From a virus: a DNA stretch of 20,481 nucleotides. This document shows, in pieces, positions 13,736 to 20,481 of the stretch. The DNA lies in the IMG/VR virus record IMGVR_UViG_3300035698_010911, positions 1-20,481 of that record; one strand, 5' to 3'. Numbering within the stretch: position 1 is the stretch's first letter; the number at the start of each line of letters is the position of its first letter. The notes beneath the pieces were generated by a model. It saw only the letters and a program-made list of their open reading frames with translations. It did no database searches and had not been told where the DNA came from. The translations under genes were made by a program, and so were the position numbers.

Positions 13736-13748
13736 AACGGAGATTTAA

Positions 13749-14225
13749 ATGAGTTCAGTAGAGCAGATGGAAAAGGTACCACCACAGGTAGCCTTTGAAA
13801 CAAGAACAACAGAGGATAGAGCAGCTACTTTAGAAGCTGGAGAGTTTGTAGGGCTTGAAGTAGATTTAGCTATCATCTCTCCTCCAGGCTCTAAAGACAA
13901 GATAGAGCGTATATACCATGAATGGATGGCACACATCAAACAGGAAGCCAGGAAAGGTAGATTTCCTGAAGCGTGGGTTCCTCAGATAGAGTCTAGATAT
14001 ACTGCTTGGAAAGACGGAACACCTCCACCAGTATTTGGAACACCTTTAAAAGACTGGAAATACACAACACCTAAATTAGCTAAAGCTTTCGTAGCTGTTC
14101 ATATAACAACTATAGAAGAGTTAGCTGATGCAAATGAAGAGCTGATTGGCAGATTGGGTATGGGCGCAAGAGCTTTGAAAGAGAAAGCTTTACTTTACGT
14201 TAATCAGCAACCTATTGAGGCTTAA
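13749..14225 (+). CDS. Conserved phage head-module protein with HhH-like C-terminus
   Basis: 158 residues, start at 13749 with CGGAGA 7 bases upstream. The middle segment DLAIISPPGSKDKIERIYHEWMAHIKQEARKGRFPEAW (about residues 39-76), then TAWKDGTPPPVFGTPLKDW, is a pattern I recall from conserved proteins found just after phage capsid genes. The C-terminal 50 residues (ITTIEELADANEELIGRLGMGARALKEKA) have the helix-hairpin-helix look with a G-M-G turn seen in small DNA-binding folds. Its role in the virion is not known to me. A head completion or DNA-contact role is plausible from position between capsid and adaptor genes and from the HhH-like end. Confidence 0.78.
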   Translation: MSSVEQMEKVPPQVAFETRTTEDRAATLEAGEFVGLEVDLAIISPPGSKDKIERIYHEWMAHIKQEARKGRFPEAWVPQIESRYTAWKDGTPPPVFGTPLKDWKYTTPKLAKAFVAVHITTIEELADANEELIGRLGMGARALKEKALLYVNQQPIEA

Positions 14226-14241
14226 CTTTAAACTTAAAGTT
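14224..14241 (+). promoter_or_regulatory. Palindrome in the leader of the adaptor gene
   Basis: AACTTTAA-AC-TTAAAGTT is a perfect 8-bp inverted repeat overlapping the stop codon at 14223-14225 and ending 7 bases before the adaptor ATG. No Shine-Dalgarno is visible there, so it may influence re-initiation. It is AT-only except for one pair, so it would be weak. Confidence 0.45.
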
Positions 14242-14248
14242 TTAACTT

Positions 14249-14962
14249 ATGAACCTTCTCGAAATCTTACAGAAATTTGCAGCTAGAGTAGGCATCAAAG
14301 TTCCTACAGTTGGCATTACATCAACAGATGCCTCCACCAGACAGTTAGTTGGCTTGCTGGATGAACTTCTAGAAGACTTATCTTTTACAAGGCAGCAGTG
14401 GACAGCTCAGACAAGAGAAGTCACCCATACCTCCTTGAATGCGTTGGATCAAGGCACTGTAGAGTCTATAGCTCCTGGGCACATTTGGGCTATACCAAAC
14501 ACTTTCTTCGATAGAACCTCAAACTTAAAGATAGTTGGGCCAATGAGCCCTTCGGAGTGGCAGCAAGCTCAAGCAGTAGCATACAGTTCAGCCTACCATA
14601 TTTTTAGATTTTGGCAGAATAACTTCTACATCTATCCCTTAATTGCAGCAGGCCACGAAATTGCATTCGAGTATACTTCAAAGTATTTGGTCTATGACGC
14701 AGATACTCTAGCCTTCAAACAGTACTTTACAAAAGACACTGATACGATTGCGCTAGAGTCAGCAGTTATCTTGAGGGGTCTGCGCTATCTGTGGAGGAAA
14801 GAGAAAGGCTTGCCTTATGCAGAAGAGTTCATGGCTTATGAAAGTATAGTTAGATCCCTGGCTACCCACGATGGCGTTAAAGCAAACATAGATATGTCTG
14901 GTGGTTCTTTGAGTAGAGTTCCAGGTATATTTGTCCCAGACAGCGACTGGCCTCTATCATGA
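14249..14962 (+). CDS. Head-tail adaptor protein
   Basis: 237 residues. Adaptor rings sit under the portal and join it to the tail nozzle. The N-terminus is helical (LLEILQKFAARVGIK, then RQLVGLLDELLEDLSFTRQQWTAQ), and a beta insertion with GHIWAIPNTFFDRTSNLKIVGPMSPSEWQQAQAV (about residues 77-110) follows. A long helical end contains ALESAVILRGLRYLWRKEKGLPYAEEFMAYE. This matches the adaptor type seen after capsid genes in podoviruses such as SU10-like and related phages (from memory). The start at 14249 lacks a clear Shine-Dalgarno and lies 23 bases after the previous stop. It ends in an ATGA overlap with the nozzle gene, which fits equal-number connector parts. Confidence 0.82.
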   Translation: MNLLEILQKFAARVGIKVPTVGITSTDASTRQLVGLLDELLEDLSFTRQQWTAQTREVTHTSLNALDQGTVESIAPGHIWAIPNTFFDRTSNLKIVGPMSPSEWQQAQAVAYSSAYHIFRFWQNNFYIYPLIAAGHEIAFEYTSKYLVYDADTLAFKQYFTKDTDTIALESAVILRGLRYLWRKEKGLPYAEEFMAYESIVRSLATHDGVKANIDMSGGSLSRVPGIFVPDSDWPLS

Positions 14963-16545
14963 GACAGCCTCAAGCAGCTGCTCAGCGTCAGCATAGAAGC
15001 TTCACACAATCTGTGCCAGCTCCTACAGGAGGATTAAATGCTGTAGACCCAATAGCTGCTATGCCGGACACAGATGCAATTGTGTTAGATAATTGGTGGC
15101 CTTCAACAGTTGATGTTTCCATAAGAAAAGGTTGGGCAGTTTTCGCCACTCTGCCAACTGATGATCCAGCAGGTCAGCGTCATGATATACGTTCGATAAT
15201 GAGTTATAAGCATCCAGATGGTACAACGGTTGGCTTTGTAGCAGATCAAACTGGCATCTATGATGTGTCGGCAGGTGGAGCAGTTAGCTCTATAGACTCC
15301 GCAGCTACAAATGGAGAATGGCAGTTTACAAATATCTCTACAGCGGGTGGTAGTTTTCTATGGTGTTGCAATGGAGTCGATAAGGCTAGATACTTTAATG
15401 GTACAAGCTGGACTGTTCTAGATGGTGTTTCCTCTCCTGCCTTAACAGGTATTACCTCAACAGATATTACTTCAGTAACATTGTTTAAAACTAGACTTAT
15501 GTTCCTGTTGAAGGATTCTTTAAGCTTCGCTTTCTTGCCAGTCAACTCTGTAGCTGGAGCTGCAAGTGTCTTTCCTTTAGGGGCTATCTTTAAACTAGGC
15601 GGTCACTTAGTATTGTTGGATACTTGGTCAGTAGACGGTGGTGAAGGCATCGACGACTATATGATTTTCATGACTTCTGAAGGAGAGCTAGCTGTATATA
15701 AAGGTACAGATCCAGCGGTAGCAGCAAATTGGGCACTTGTTGGAGTTTACTTTGTGGGGAGGCCACTGTCTAAAAGATCTTCTGTAAAGGTAGGTGGTGA
15801 TCTAGTTCTGCTGACAGTTCAAGGCTTGTATCCAATATCGAAAGCGCTTGGCTTTGCAACAACAGATGAGACAACAGCTATAAGCTACAAGATTCAAACA
15901 CTTTTCTTGCGATATGCAGAAGCCGGTCTGGATCTCTATGGATGGGAAATTCAGCACTTCCCTGAAGCTACAATGCTCGTAGTCAATGCACCTTTTCGAG
16001 CAGATGCTTCTTTGAACTTTTTTTACTCTTATCAGTTTGTAATGAACACAACTAATTTAAGTTGGGCTAGATTTACAAACATGCCTTCAGAAGCCTGGGG
16101 AGTTCACAATGATAGACTCTATTTTGCTGCGCACAATGTAATCTTTCAGGCTTGGGTAGGGAGCACAGATGGGGGAGCCAAGATTAGATCTAGAGGTCAG
16201 ACAGCCTTTACCTTTTTGAGAAAGCCCTCTGTTATAAAGCATATAAAACTCGTACGTGCCTTAATGCAGGCTTTCGGAGATGTATCGTTTAAGGTAGGTG
16301 TTGAGTCAGATTTCACTGTGGATGTACGAACAGAGGCTTTACCTCCAACTCTATCATCCCAATCTGTATTTGACTCTGCTAAGTGGGATCAAGCTTCCTG
16401 GTCAGGATCTGGTATATCTACCACCTGGAATGCTGTTTCAAATAACCCAGGTATTTGGCTGTCTCTTGTGCTTGAAGGGAGTACAGATGCCGCTGTCAAT
16501 TGGTACACAACTGGCTATATCTATGAAACAGGTACCTATCTATAA
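14959..16545 (+). CDS. Tail nozzle/stopper-like virion protein
   Basis: 528 residues. The beginning PAPTGGLNAVDPIAAMPDTDAIVLDNWWPSTVDVSIRKGWAVFATLP (about residues 20-66) is a signature I recognise from large phage connector or nozzle proteins. The remainder is beta-rich with repeated blade-like units (GTTVGFVADQTGIYDV, GSFLWCCNGVDKARYFNGTSWT, LFKTRLMFLLKD, GELAVYKGTDPA, GDLVLLTVQGLYPISKA), suggesting a beta-propeller followed by a C-terminal beta-sandwich. It follows the adaptor by ATGA overlap and precedes the next gene by TAATG overlap. This fits the lower tail tube that holds DNA in the head and passes it to the host envelope. The exact structural name remains an inference. Confidence 0.83.
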   Translation: MRQPQAAAQRQHRSFTQSVPAPTGGLNAVDPIAAMPDTDAIVLDNWWPSTVDVSIRKGWAVFATLPTDDPAGQRHDIRSIMSYKHPDGTTVGFVADQTGIYDVSAGGAVSSIDSAATNGEWQFTNISTAGGSFLWCCNGVDKARYFNGTSWTVLDGVSSPALTGITSTDITSVTLFKTRLMFLLKDSLSFAFLPVNSVAGAASVFPLGAIFKLGGHLVLLDTWSVDGGEGIDDYMIFMTSEGELAVYKGTDPAVAANWALVGVYFVGRPLSKRSSVKVGGDLVLLTVQGLYPISKALGFATTDETTAISYKIQTLFLRYAEAGLDLYGWEIQHFPEATMLVVNAPFRADASLNFFYSYQFVMNTTNLSWARFTNMPSEAWGVHNDRLYFAAHNVIFQAWVGSTDGGAKIRSRGQTAFTFLRKPSVIKHIKLVRALMQAFGDVSFKVGVESDFTVDVRTEALPPTLSSQSVFDSAKWDQASWSGSGISTTWNAVSNNPGIWLSLVLEGSTDAAVNWYTTGYIYETGTYL

Positions 16546-17036
16546 TGTTAACTAGATCACCAGACATGGTAAAATTTATTGATGAGGCTCTTCAAGGCAA
16601 CACACAGGCTATATCGATGCTGTGGAGTATATTCGATATACTCCATTTTTATGATGATTTAATAGATCAGGATAGAGAAATAGATAGCATCTTTATACAT
16701 TCAATTATGTGGAAACTTTTGATAGACTTACCATTGAACCCTTTCTACCATGCAAATGTATCTTCTATATCAACTGCCTTAACTATCTGTATACTTGAAT
16801 GGAGAGCTGCTACAAAAATAGAGCAGAATACCAACGGCATAAATGAAAACGGCATAAATGAAGTAAATGCCTCCAGCCTAAGGGTTGCTTTCTACACTCG
16901 CTCCAGTTATCATAACTTAATTACACACTGCGCTCTGCTTATAGGTGGTGTTACTTGGGCGGCTAAGGTTGCGGAAGAAGTTAGTCATATAGCTTATACT
17001 GAATCCTTCGATGAATACTTAAAAGAGCTTACATAG
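16545..17036 (+). CDS. Helical phage protein with DDLID motif, 163 aa
   Basis: The ATG shares one base with the previous stop (TAATG). The protein is almost entirely helical. The clearest motif is HFYDDLIDQDREID at residues 34-47, an aspartate-rich run like the metal-binding DDxxD of isoprenoid synthases. It also shows the pattern of a family I recall from phage tail regions (DDL-x-D-x-D near the N-terminus, then a conserved LPLNPFYHANVSS, here at about 65-77). At 163 residues it is half the size of a true terpenoid synthase, and no second Asp-rich motif is seen. So it is probably not an enzyme of that kind, or else a very reduced relative. Residues 97-106 contain a two-copy NGINE repeat. Possible roles are a tail assembly or ejection chaperone; function unknown. 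Confidence 0.75.
   Translation: MLTRSPDMVKFIDEALQGNTQAISMLWSIFDILHFYDDLIDQDREIDSIFIHSIMWKLLIDLPLNPFYHANVSSISTALTICILEWRAATKIEQNTNGINENGINEVNASSLRVAFYTRSSYHNLITHCALLIGGVTWAAKVAEEVSHIAYTESFDEYLKELT
16833..16862 (+). repeat. 15-bp in-frame tandem duplication
   Basis: AACGGCATAAATGAA occurs twice with no gap, encoding N-G-I-N-E twice in a loop region of the 163-residue protein. Exact identity suggests a recent duplication. Confidence 0.88.
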
Positions 17037-17040
17037 TGAT

Positions 17041-18378
17041 ATGGGTAAACCAGACTTTAGCATTAACGCAGCTCTCAGTGGGAAGCCTATACCATTAACT
17101 GGTATCAACAAGAAAGTAGACAAAATTACAGGAGCTTTGAATCCAGTGGGACTATGTCCAAAAACACCAAAAGCACCAAAAGTACTTGACCCTAGAATAG
17201 CTATTGAAGCTCAGCTTGCAGCTGATATAACAGCAGCTGAGAAAGGAACAGCCTTAAGTCGCTTTGATACAGCTGGCCCTCAAGGGTCTCAGGTTTGGAG
17301 TATAAATCCTGATACAGGTCGATATACTCAAACTCAACAGCTCACTCCTAACCTCCAGAATGCTGAAACTATAGCTCAGGAAAATACTCTAGATAAACAG
17401 TTAGGCGAGAAACTTCTCTTGAATAGAGCACAAGAGGCTTTAAGTCAAAAAGCCCCTACAGCTCCTGGTCAATCTACTGCTGATTTTTGGAGACAGCAAA
17501 CTGATAAGACTTTAGCTGACCCAGAGATGCAAGCCAAAACTGCTTTAGAAGCAGTTGATCGCTCACAGAATGTTCATGGAAATGCACTGAACAGATTAGA
17601 TGCAGGTCTAGAGGCAGACTTCAACTATGATGCTTTAGGGGCGGCTCCTACAGCTGATGAATCCACAAGACAATCTGTAGCTGACTCTCTATACAATCAA
17701 TCTACTTCTAGGCTTGACCCTCGCTATAGCCAGCAAGCTAATGATCTATCGACACAATTAGCAGCTCAAGGTATTACTCAGGGATCTGCTGCCTATGATA
17801 GAGAGATGGACAACTTCATGCGAGATAGAAATGATGCTTACTCTTCTGCGTCAAACATAGCCAATACAGAGTCTATAGATGCTATGGAGAAACTGTATGG
17901 CATGGCACTGGAAGGAAGACAGCAGGGTGTTGGAGAAGCAAACTACTTAAGAGCGAATCCTGTCAATGAAGCCTTAGCAACCTCTGAGCTAGCTACTGGA
18001 AGTACAGAGAGAGCTACGGATCTTTTAGGTGCACAGGTTGGTAGACAGTTGTCTGTTCCAGGTATAGCAAGTGCAAATTTTGGCGTAGATAAAACAGCCT
18101 ATGATACTCAGACAGAGGCTAGACAAAACGTACTCAATGAGTTCTTGCAAGTTGCTGGTATAAATTCAGGTGGCGCCTCCAACGTAGGTGCAGCAGCTGC
18201 TGCAGGAGCCAGTGGGCAAAGTCAACTACAATCCACAGGGCAGGTAGATGCTTCCGGTGCCTACAATACTCTAACCGATGCAAACCAAAGACAGTTTGAA
18301 GCAAAGACAGGAACCTACAACAACAAACTTCAAGGTGGAGCTACACTAGGGGCAGCAGCTATAGCCGCTTTTGCCTAA
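17041..18378 (+). CDS. Internal virion/DNA-ejection protein (annotated in relatives as tail fibre-domain protein)
   Basis: 445 residues, rich in Ala, Gln, Asn, Ser and Thr. The N-terminal GSQVWSINPDTGRYTQTQQLTPNLQN (about residues 82-107) and the central SLYNQSTSRLDPRYSQQANDLSTQLAAQGITQGSAAYDREMDNFMRDRNDAYSSASNIA (about 217-275) match a widely distributed phage protein that I know as a tail fibre-domain or DNA-transfer protein. Long helices with polar faces, a low-complexity Gly/Ala stretch (about 378-398) and an Ala-rich hydrophobic end (LGAAAIAAFA) fit proteins stored in the virion and ejected ahead of DNA. The start at 17041 has a weak ribosome site. The stop overlaps the next start (TAATG). 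The ejection role is inferred from composition and position. Confidence 0.78.
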   Translation: MGKPDFSINAALSGKPIPLTGINKKVDKITGALNPVGLCPKTPKAPKVLDPRIAIEAQLAADITAAEKGTALSRFDTAGPQGSQVWSINPDTGRYTQTQQLTPNLQNAETIAQENTLDKQLGEKLLLNRAQEALSQKAPTAPGQSTADFWRQQTDKTLADPEMQAKTALEAVDRSQNVHGNALNRLDAGLEADFNYDALGAAPTADESTRQSVADSLYNQSTSRLDPRYSQQANDLSTQLAAQGITQGSAAYDREMDNFMRDRNDAYSSASNIANTESIDAMEKLYGMALEGRQQGVGEANYLRANPVNEALATSELATGSTERATDLLGAQVGRQLSVPGIASANFGVDKTAYDTQTEARQNVLNEFLQVAGINSGGASNVGAAAAAGASGQSQLQSTGQVDASGAYNTLTDANQRQFEAKTGTYNNKLQGGATLGAAAIAAFA

Positions 18379-19124
18379 TGAATTTTCAAGAATACAACAA
18401 TCCTGTACTTTTCTTCTCTGGTGGCAAGGACTCTATGGCAGTCCTTTTTAAACTGCAGAGAGAGCTAAAGGATATATATGTCGTTTGGGCACATACAGAG
18501 TCTGTGTTTCCAGAAACTTTAAAGATGGTTGAGCTGGCTAAAAAGATGTGCCCTAACTGGATTGAAGTTACCACCGATAAAAAAGATAATTGGGAAGCAA
18601 AGGGTATGCCTTCTGATTTGGTCTCTTTTCCTTCTTCAGAGCTTGGACAGCTTATGCTGCAACCTTCGAAATCTATAAAACTGCAGCTTTCTTTTGAGTG
18701 CTGTTTATCAAATCTAGTTGCTCCAGCTTTAAAAGTTGCCGAGGCTTTAAACTCTACTTTGCTGATAAAAGGTCAGCGAATGGAAGAGGATATGAAAAGT
18801 ACCTCCAGAACTGGTACAAAAATAGGAAATGCTACAGTTTGGCATCCTATAGAAATGTATACAACTGAGGAAATCTTAGCTTACTTGGAGGAAAAGATGA
18901 ACGAGCTGCCTGAGCATTTTCACTTCTCTCATAGCAGTTTAGATTGTGCAAATTGCACAGCTTATTTGGAAGAAACAGCAGATATCCATCGACATGTAAG
19001 AAGTAAATATCCAGAATTAAATGAAGAGTTTATGTTAAACATACAATTGATAAAGGATGCTGTTTTGAAGCCTTTTCAAACATTAACCGAAAGAGCTGCG
19101 GAGAGAGAAGATGGCAGGCCCTAA
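18378..19124 (+). CDS. PP-loop (PAPS/APS reductase-like) protein with a CC...CxxC iron-sulfur signature
   Basis: 248 residues. The PP-loop SGGKDS at residues 14-19 marks the nucleotide-binding fold of the PAPS/APS reductase superfamily, and HTESVFPET (39-47) follows at the usual distance. Cysteines C108-C109 and C190-x2-C193 give the CC...CxxC arrangement that holds a [4Fe-4S] cluster in assimilatory APS reductases. No cysteine follows C193, so the C-terminal E-C-G-L-H catalytic motif of true sulfonucleotide reductases is missing. It may therefore be a PP-loop ATPase or sulfur-transfer enzyme, as in DndC- or TtcA-like chemistry, rather than a reductase for sulfur assimilation. It overlaps both neighbours (TAATG at the start, 14 bases at the end), so it is made together with the ejection proteins. 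Confidence 0.9.
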   Translation: MNFQEYNNPVLFFSGGKDSMAVLFKLQRELKDIYVVWAHTESVFPETLKMVELAKKMCPNWIEVTTDKKDNWEAKGMPSDLVSFPSSELGQLMLQPSKSIKLQLSFECCLSNLVAPALKVAEALNSTLLIKGQRMEEDMKSTSRTGTKIGNATVWHPIEMYTTEEILAYLEEKMNELPEHFHFSHSSLDCANCTAYLEETADIHRHVRSKYPELNEEFMLNIQLIKDAVLKPFQTLTERAAEREDGRP

Positions 19125-20367
19125 CATACCTACACCTTTTGGCCCTGGGCAATCCAGGATTCAGCAAAGAAGGAGATTGGCTGACGCTATGACAGGTCAA
19201 TCCTTGCAGGGTATAGAAGGTGATCGAACTCCTGGAGCTGCACTTAGCTGGACTCAAGCCCTTGGAAAGATTGCACAAGCCTATGCTGGTCAGAGGTTAC
19301 ATGGGCAAGCTGCCGATCAAGAAAGCCAACTAGCCCAACAACACCAAGAAGGTTTGCAGGCACATTCAGCTGAGTTCAATGAACGCTTGAAGTCTGATCC
19401 TGATGGAGCTATAGCTTTTGCAGGAAGCTCTCCCTTCGAGACTGTTCAGAAGATGGGGCAGGAAGAACAGAAAGCCCGTAGAGCTACAAGAAAGCAAGTA
19501 CAAGATGCAGCTACTGACTCTAGTCTTATAGCAGCTGCTCAACAAGGTAATGGTGCTGTGGACGTGCACTCTTTGCAGGGCAAGACACCTGTAACAACAA
19601 TAGCTCCAGGCAATGTCACTATGAATGCCCAAACAGGTGAGATAACTTCTGGCTTTGGACTATCTCCGAACAACAAGGGAGGATTGGATCAAGTCTCTGC
19701 AACCGGACGTAGACAGCTAAACCAAGCAACCAACGTAACACAGAATGTAAGCAATGCAGGTTTGTTACCTGGACAGAAAGTTGGCTTTGAGACACTAATG
19801 AGAGATGCACAGACTCAAAACACTAAGTCAAGCGAGAGGGCTTCAATGGCTGTAAATACTCTACATGCCTTAGACGCTCTGGAAAAGCTAGCAGACTCTG
19901 ATGGTGGAATATTTGAAGGTACAACTTCTGGAGCAGCAAAATGGATGTCTGGTGTAGCTCAGGCTTTTGGAGTTCCTGTTGGAGCTGAGGTATCAGCAAA
20001 GCTTGGAAACACAGAGACCTACGATGCAACTGTTATTGGTTTGTGGAACTCTATAATAGGTCAGGGAGAAGGAGGTCATAAAGGCGTTGTTAAGGAAGAG
20101 GCTGAGAAGATTATGCAGATGCTTCCGCTAGCCAGACATTCTCCTATGGCACGGAAAGCTATAACTGATATTTTAAGAGATGCTGCACAGAGAAACATAG
20201 ACGATCATATAGAAAGTCATAGCATATATGTAAATGCCCTTATGACTGAAGATATGGGAGAGTATGCTGCACATATGCAAGATATGTTTATTAGGGATTC
20301 TTGGAAATCTTCAGTCCCTCCATCTGCAGAAGACTATCTAAAACAGCTAGACGCTCAGGGAAGATAG
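19111..20367 (+). CDS. Predicted internal virion/ejection protein, 418 aa
   Basis: The ATG at 19111 has GGAGAGAG upstream and lies inside the end of the PP-loop gene. The protein is Gln/Ala/Gly-rich: an N-terminal basic segment (SRIQQRRRLADAMTG, about residues 15-29), a helical stretch with QESQLAQQHQEGLQAHSAEFNERL, a linker around 150-195, and a helical C-terminal half (SERASMAVNTLHALDALEKLAD; KEEAEKIMQMLPLARHSPMARKAITDILRDAAQRN). A glycine-rich loop, GQGEGGHKG, lies at about 315-323. No cysteines or membrane segments are seen. This style, between a DNA-transfer-type protein and a large downstream gene, is typical of podoviral internal core or ejection proteins. It could carry a lytic or membrane-active part, but none is evident. 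Confidence 0.72.
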   Translation: MAGPNIPTPFGPGQSRIQQRRRLADAMTGQSLQGIEGDRTPGAALSWTQALGKIAQAYAGQRLHGQAADQESQLAQQHQEGLQAHSAEFNERLKSDPDGAIAFAGSSPFETVQKMGQEEQKARRATRKQVQDAATDSSLIAAAQQGNGAVDVHSLQGKTPVTTIAPGNVTMNAQTGEITSGFGLSPNNKGGLDQVSATGRRQLNQATNVTQNVSNAGLLPGQKVGFETLMRDAQTQNTKSSERASMAVNTLHALDALEKLADSDGGIFEGTTSGAAKWMSGVAQAFGVPVGAEVSAKLGNTETYDATVIGLWNSIIGQGEGGHKGVVKEEAEKIMQMLPLARHSPMARKAITDILRDAAQRNIDDHIESHSIYVNALMTEDMGEYAAHMQDMFIRDSWKSSVPPSAEDYLKQLDAQGR

Positions 20368-20368
20368 A

Positions 20369-20481
20369 ATGCCTATACCTAAGTTAGATGAAGATCAAAT
20401 AATACCGAAAGATCAACCTGCTGCAGCTCCGAAAGATCAACCTGCTGCAGCTGGTATGCCTGACTCAATTCGTATGCCTGA
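20369..20481 (+). CDS. N-terminal part of next late gene (cut by window edge)
   Basis: Starts with ATG at 20369, one base after the previous stop, with GGGAAG about 6 bases upstream, and stays open to the edge (37 codons). It opens M-P-I-P-K-L-D-E-D-Q-I-I and continues with two PKDQPAAA units, then GMPDSIRMP. Proline/alanine-rich N-termini of this kind are common in large internal or ejection proteins, and the position suggests the next member of that group, but the visible part is too short to assign. Confidence 0.7.
   Translation, partial: MPIPKLDEDQIIPKDQPAAAPKDQPAAAGMPDSIRMP
20405..20452 (+). repeat. 24-bp in-frame tandem duplication
   Basis: Two identical, adjacent 24-base units (20405-20428 and 20429-20452) encode P-K-D-Q-P-A-A-A twice at the start of the last gene. 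Perfect identity points to recent duplication; the copy number may vary between related phages. Confidence 0.92.

Noticed and set aside
16545-17036. Functional terpenoid synthase
   Set aside because: Too short and only one Asp-rich motif; kept as a motif observation, not as an enzyme call.
1-20481. Integrase, repressor, transposase or other lysogeny/mobile genes
   Set aside because: None recognised on either strand; the window cannot decide between a virulent and a temperate lifestyle.

Overview
The window is a stretch of a double-stranded DNA tailed bacteriophage (or prophage) genome. From about 3.2 kb to the right edge, one uninterrupted plus-strand late operon carries the packaging, head, connector and DNA-ejection genes in the usual order: small terminase, large terminase, P22-like portal, scaffold, major capsid protein, capsid decoration protein, head-tail adaptor, tail nozzle-like protein and internal/ejection proteins. 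No tape-measure, sheath or baseplate genes are seen. With a long P22-type portal followed by adaptor, nozzle and ejection proteins, this points to a short-tailed (podovirus-like) virion. The DNA is AT-leaning. Three promoter candidates with near-consensus sigma70 boxes suggest expression by an ordinary bacterial RNA polymerase. The host cannot be named from the sequence.

Left region (1-2729, minus strand): six small leftward genes of unknown function, one cut by the window edge. They fall into three transcription blocks: 2729-1776, read from a promoter at 2839-2866 and ending at a hairpin terminator at 1721-1753; 1212-195, read from a promoter at 1310-1338; and the edge gene, read from a promoter at 157-185. 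The last two promoters share the 10-base string TTGCTACCTG. Between the first two blocks is a gene-free 563-bp interval holding a long inverted repeat around an AT-rich core.

Divergent control region (2730-3242): the leftward promoter with three 19-bp tandem repeats at its start site, a G-rich then C-rich stretch that may be the packaging site, a dyad element, and a strong sigma70 promoter (TTGCGC, 17 bp, TATAAT) for the late operon. A near-identical 36-bp dyad recurs at 13133-13168 behind the major capsid gene.

Right region (3243-20481, plus strand): terS, terL and portal; two small proteins and a large beta-helix protein with nine 22-23-residue repeats; a zinc-ribbon protein; scaffold and major capsid; decoration protein; HhH-like head protein; adaptor; nozzle; a helical protein with a DDLID motif; then ejection-type proteins with a PP-loop (PAPS reductase-like) enzyme gene inserted between them through overlapping start and stop codons. 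The last gene runs off the edge. Most late genes are separated by only a few bases or overlap, so translation is probably coupled.
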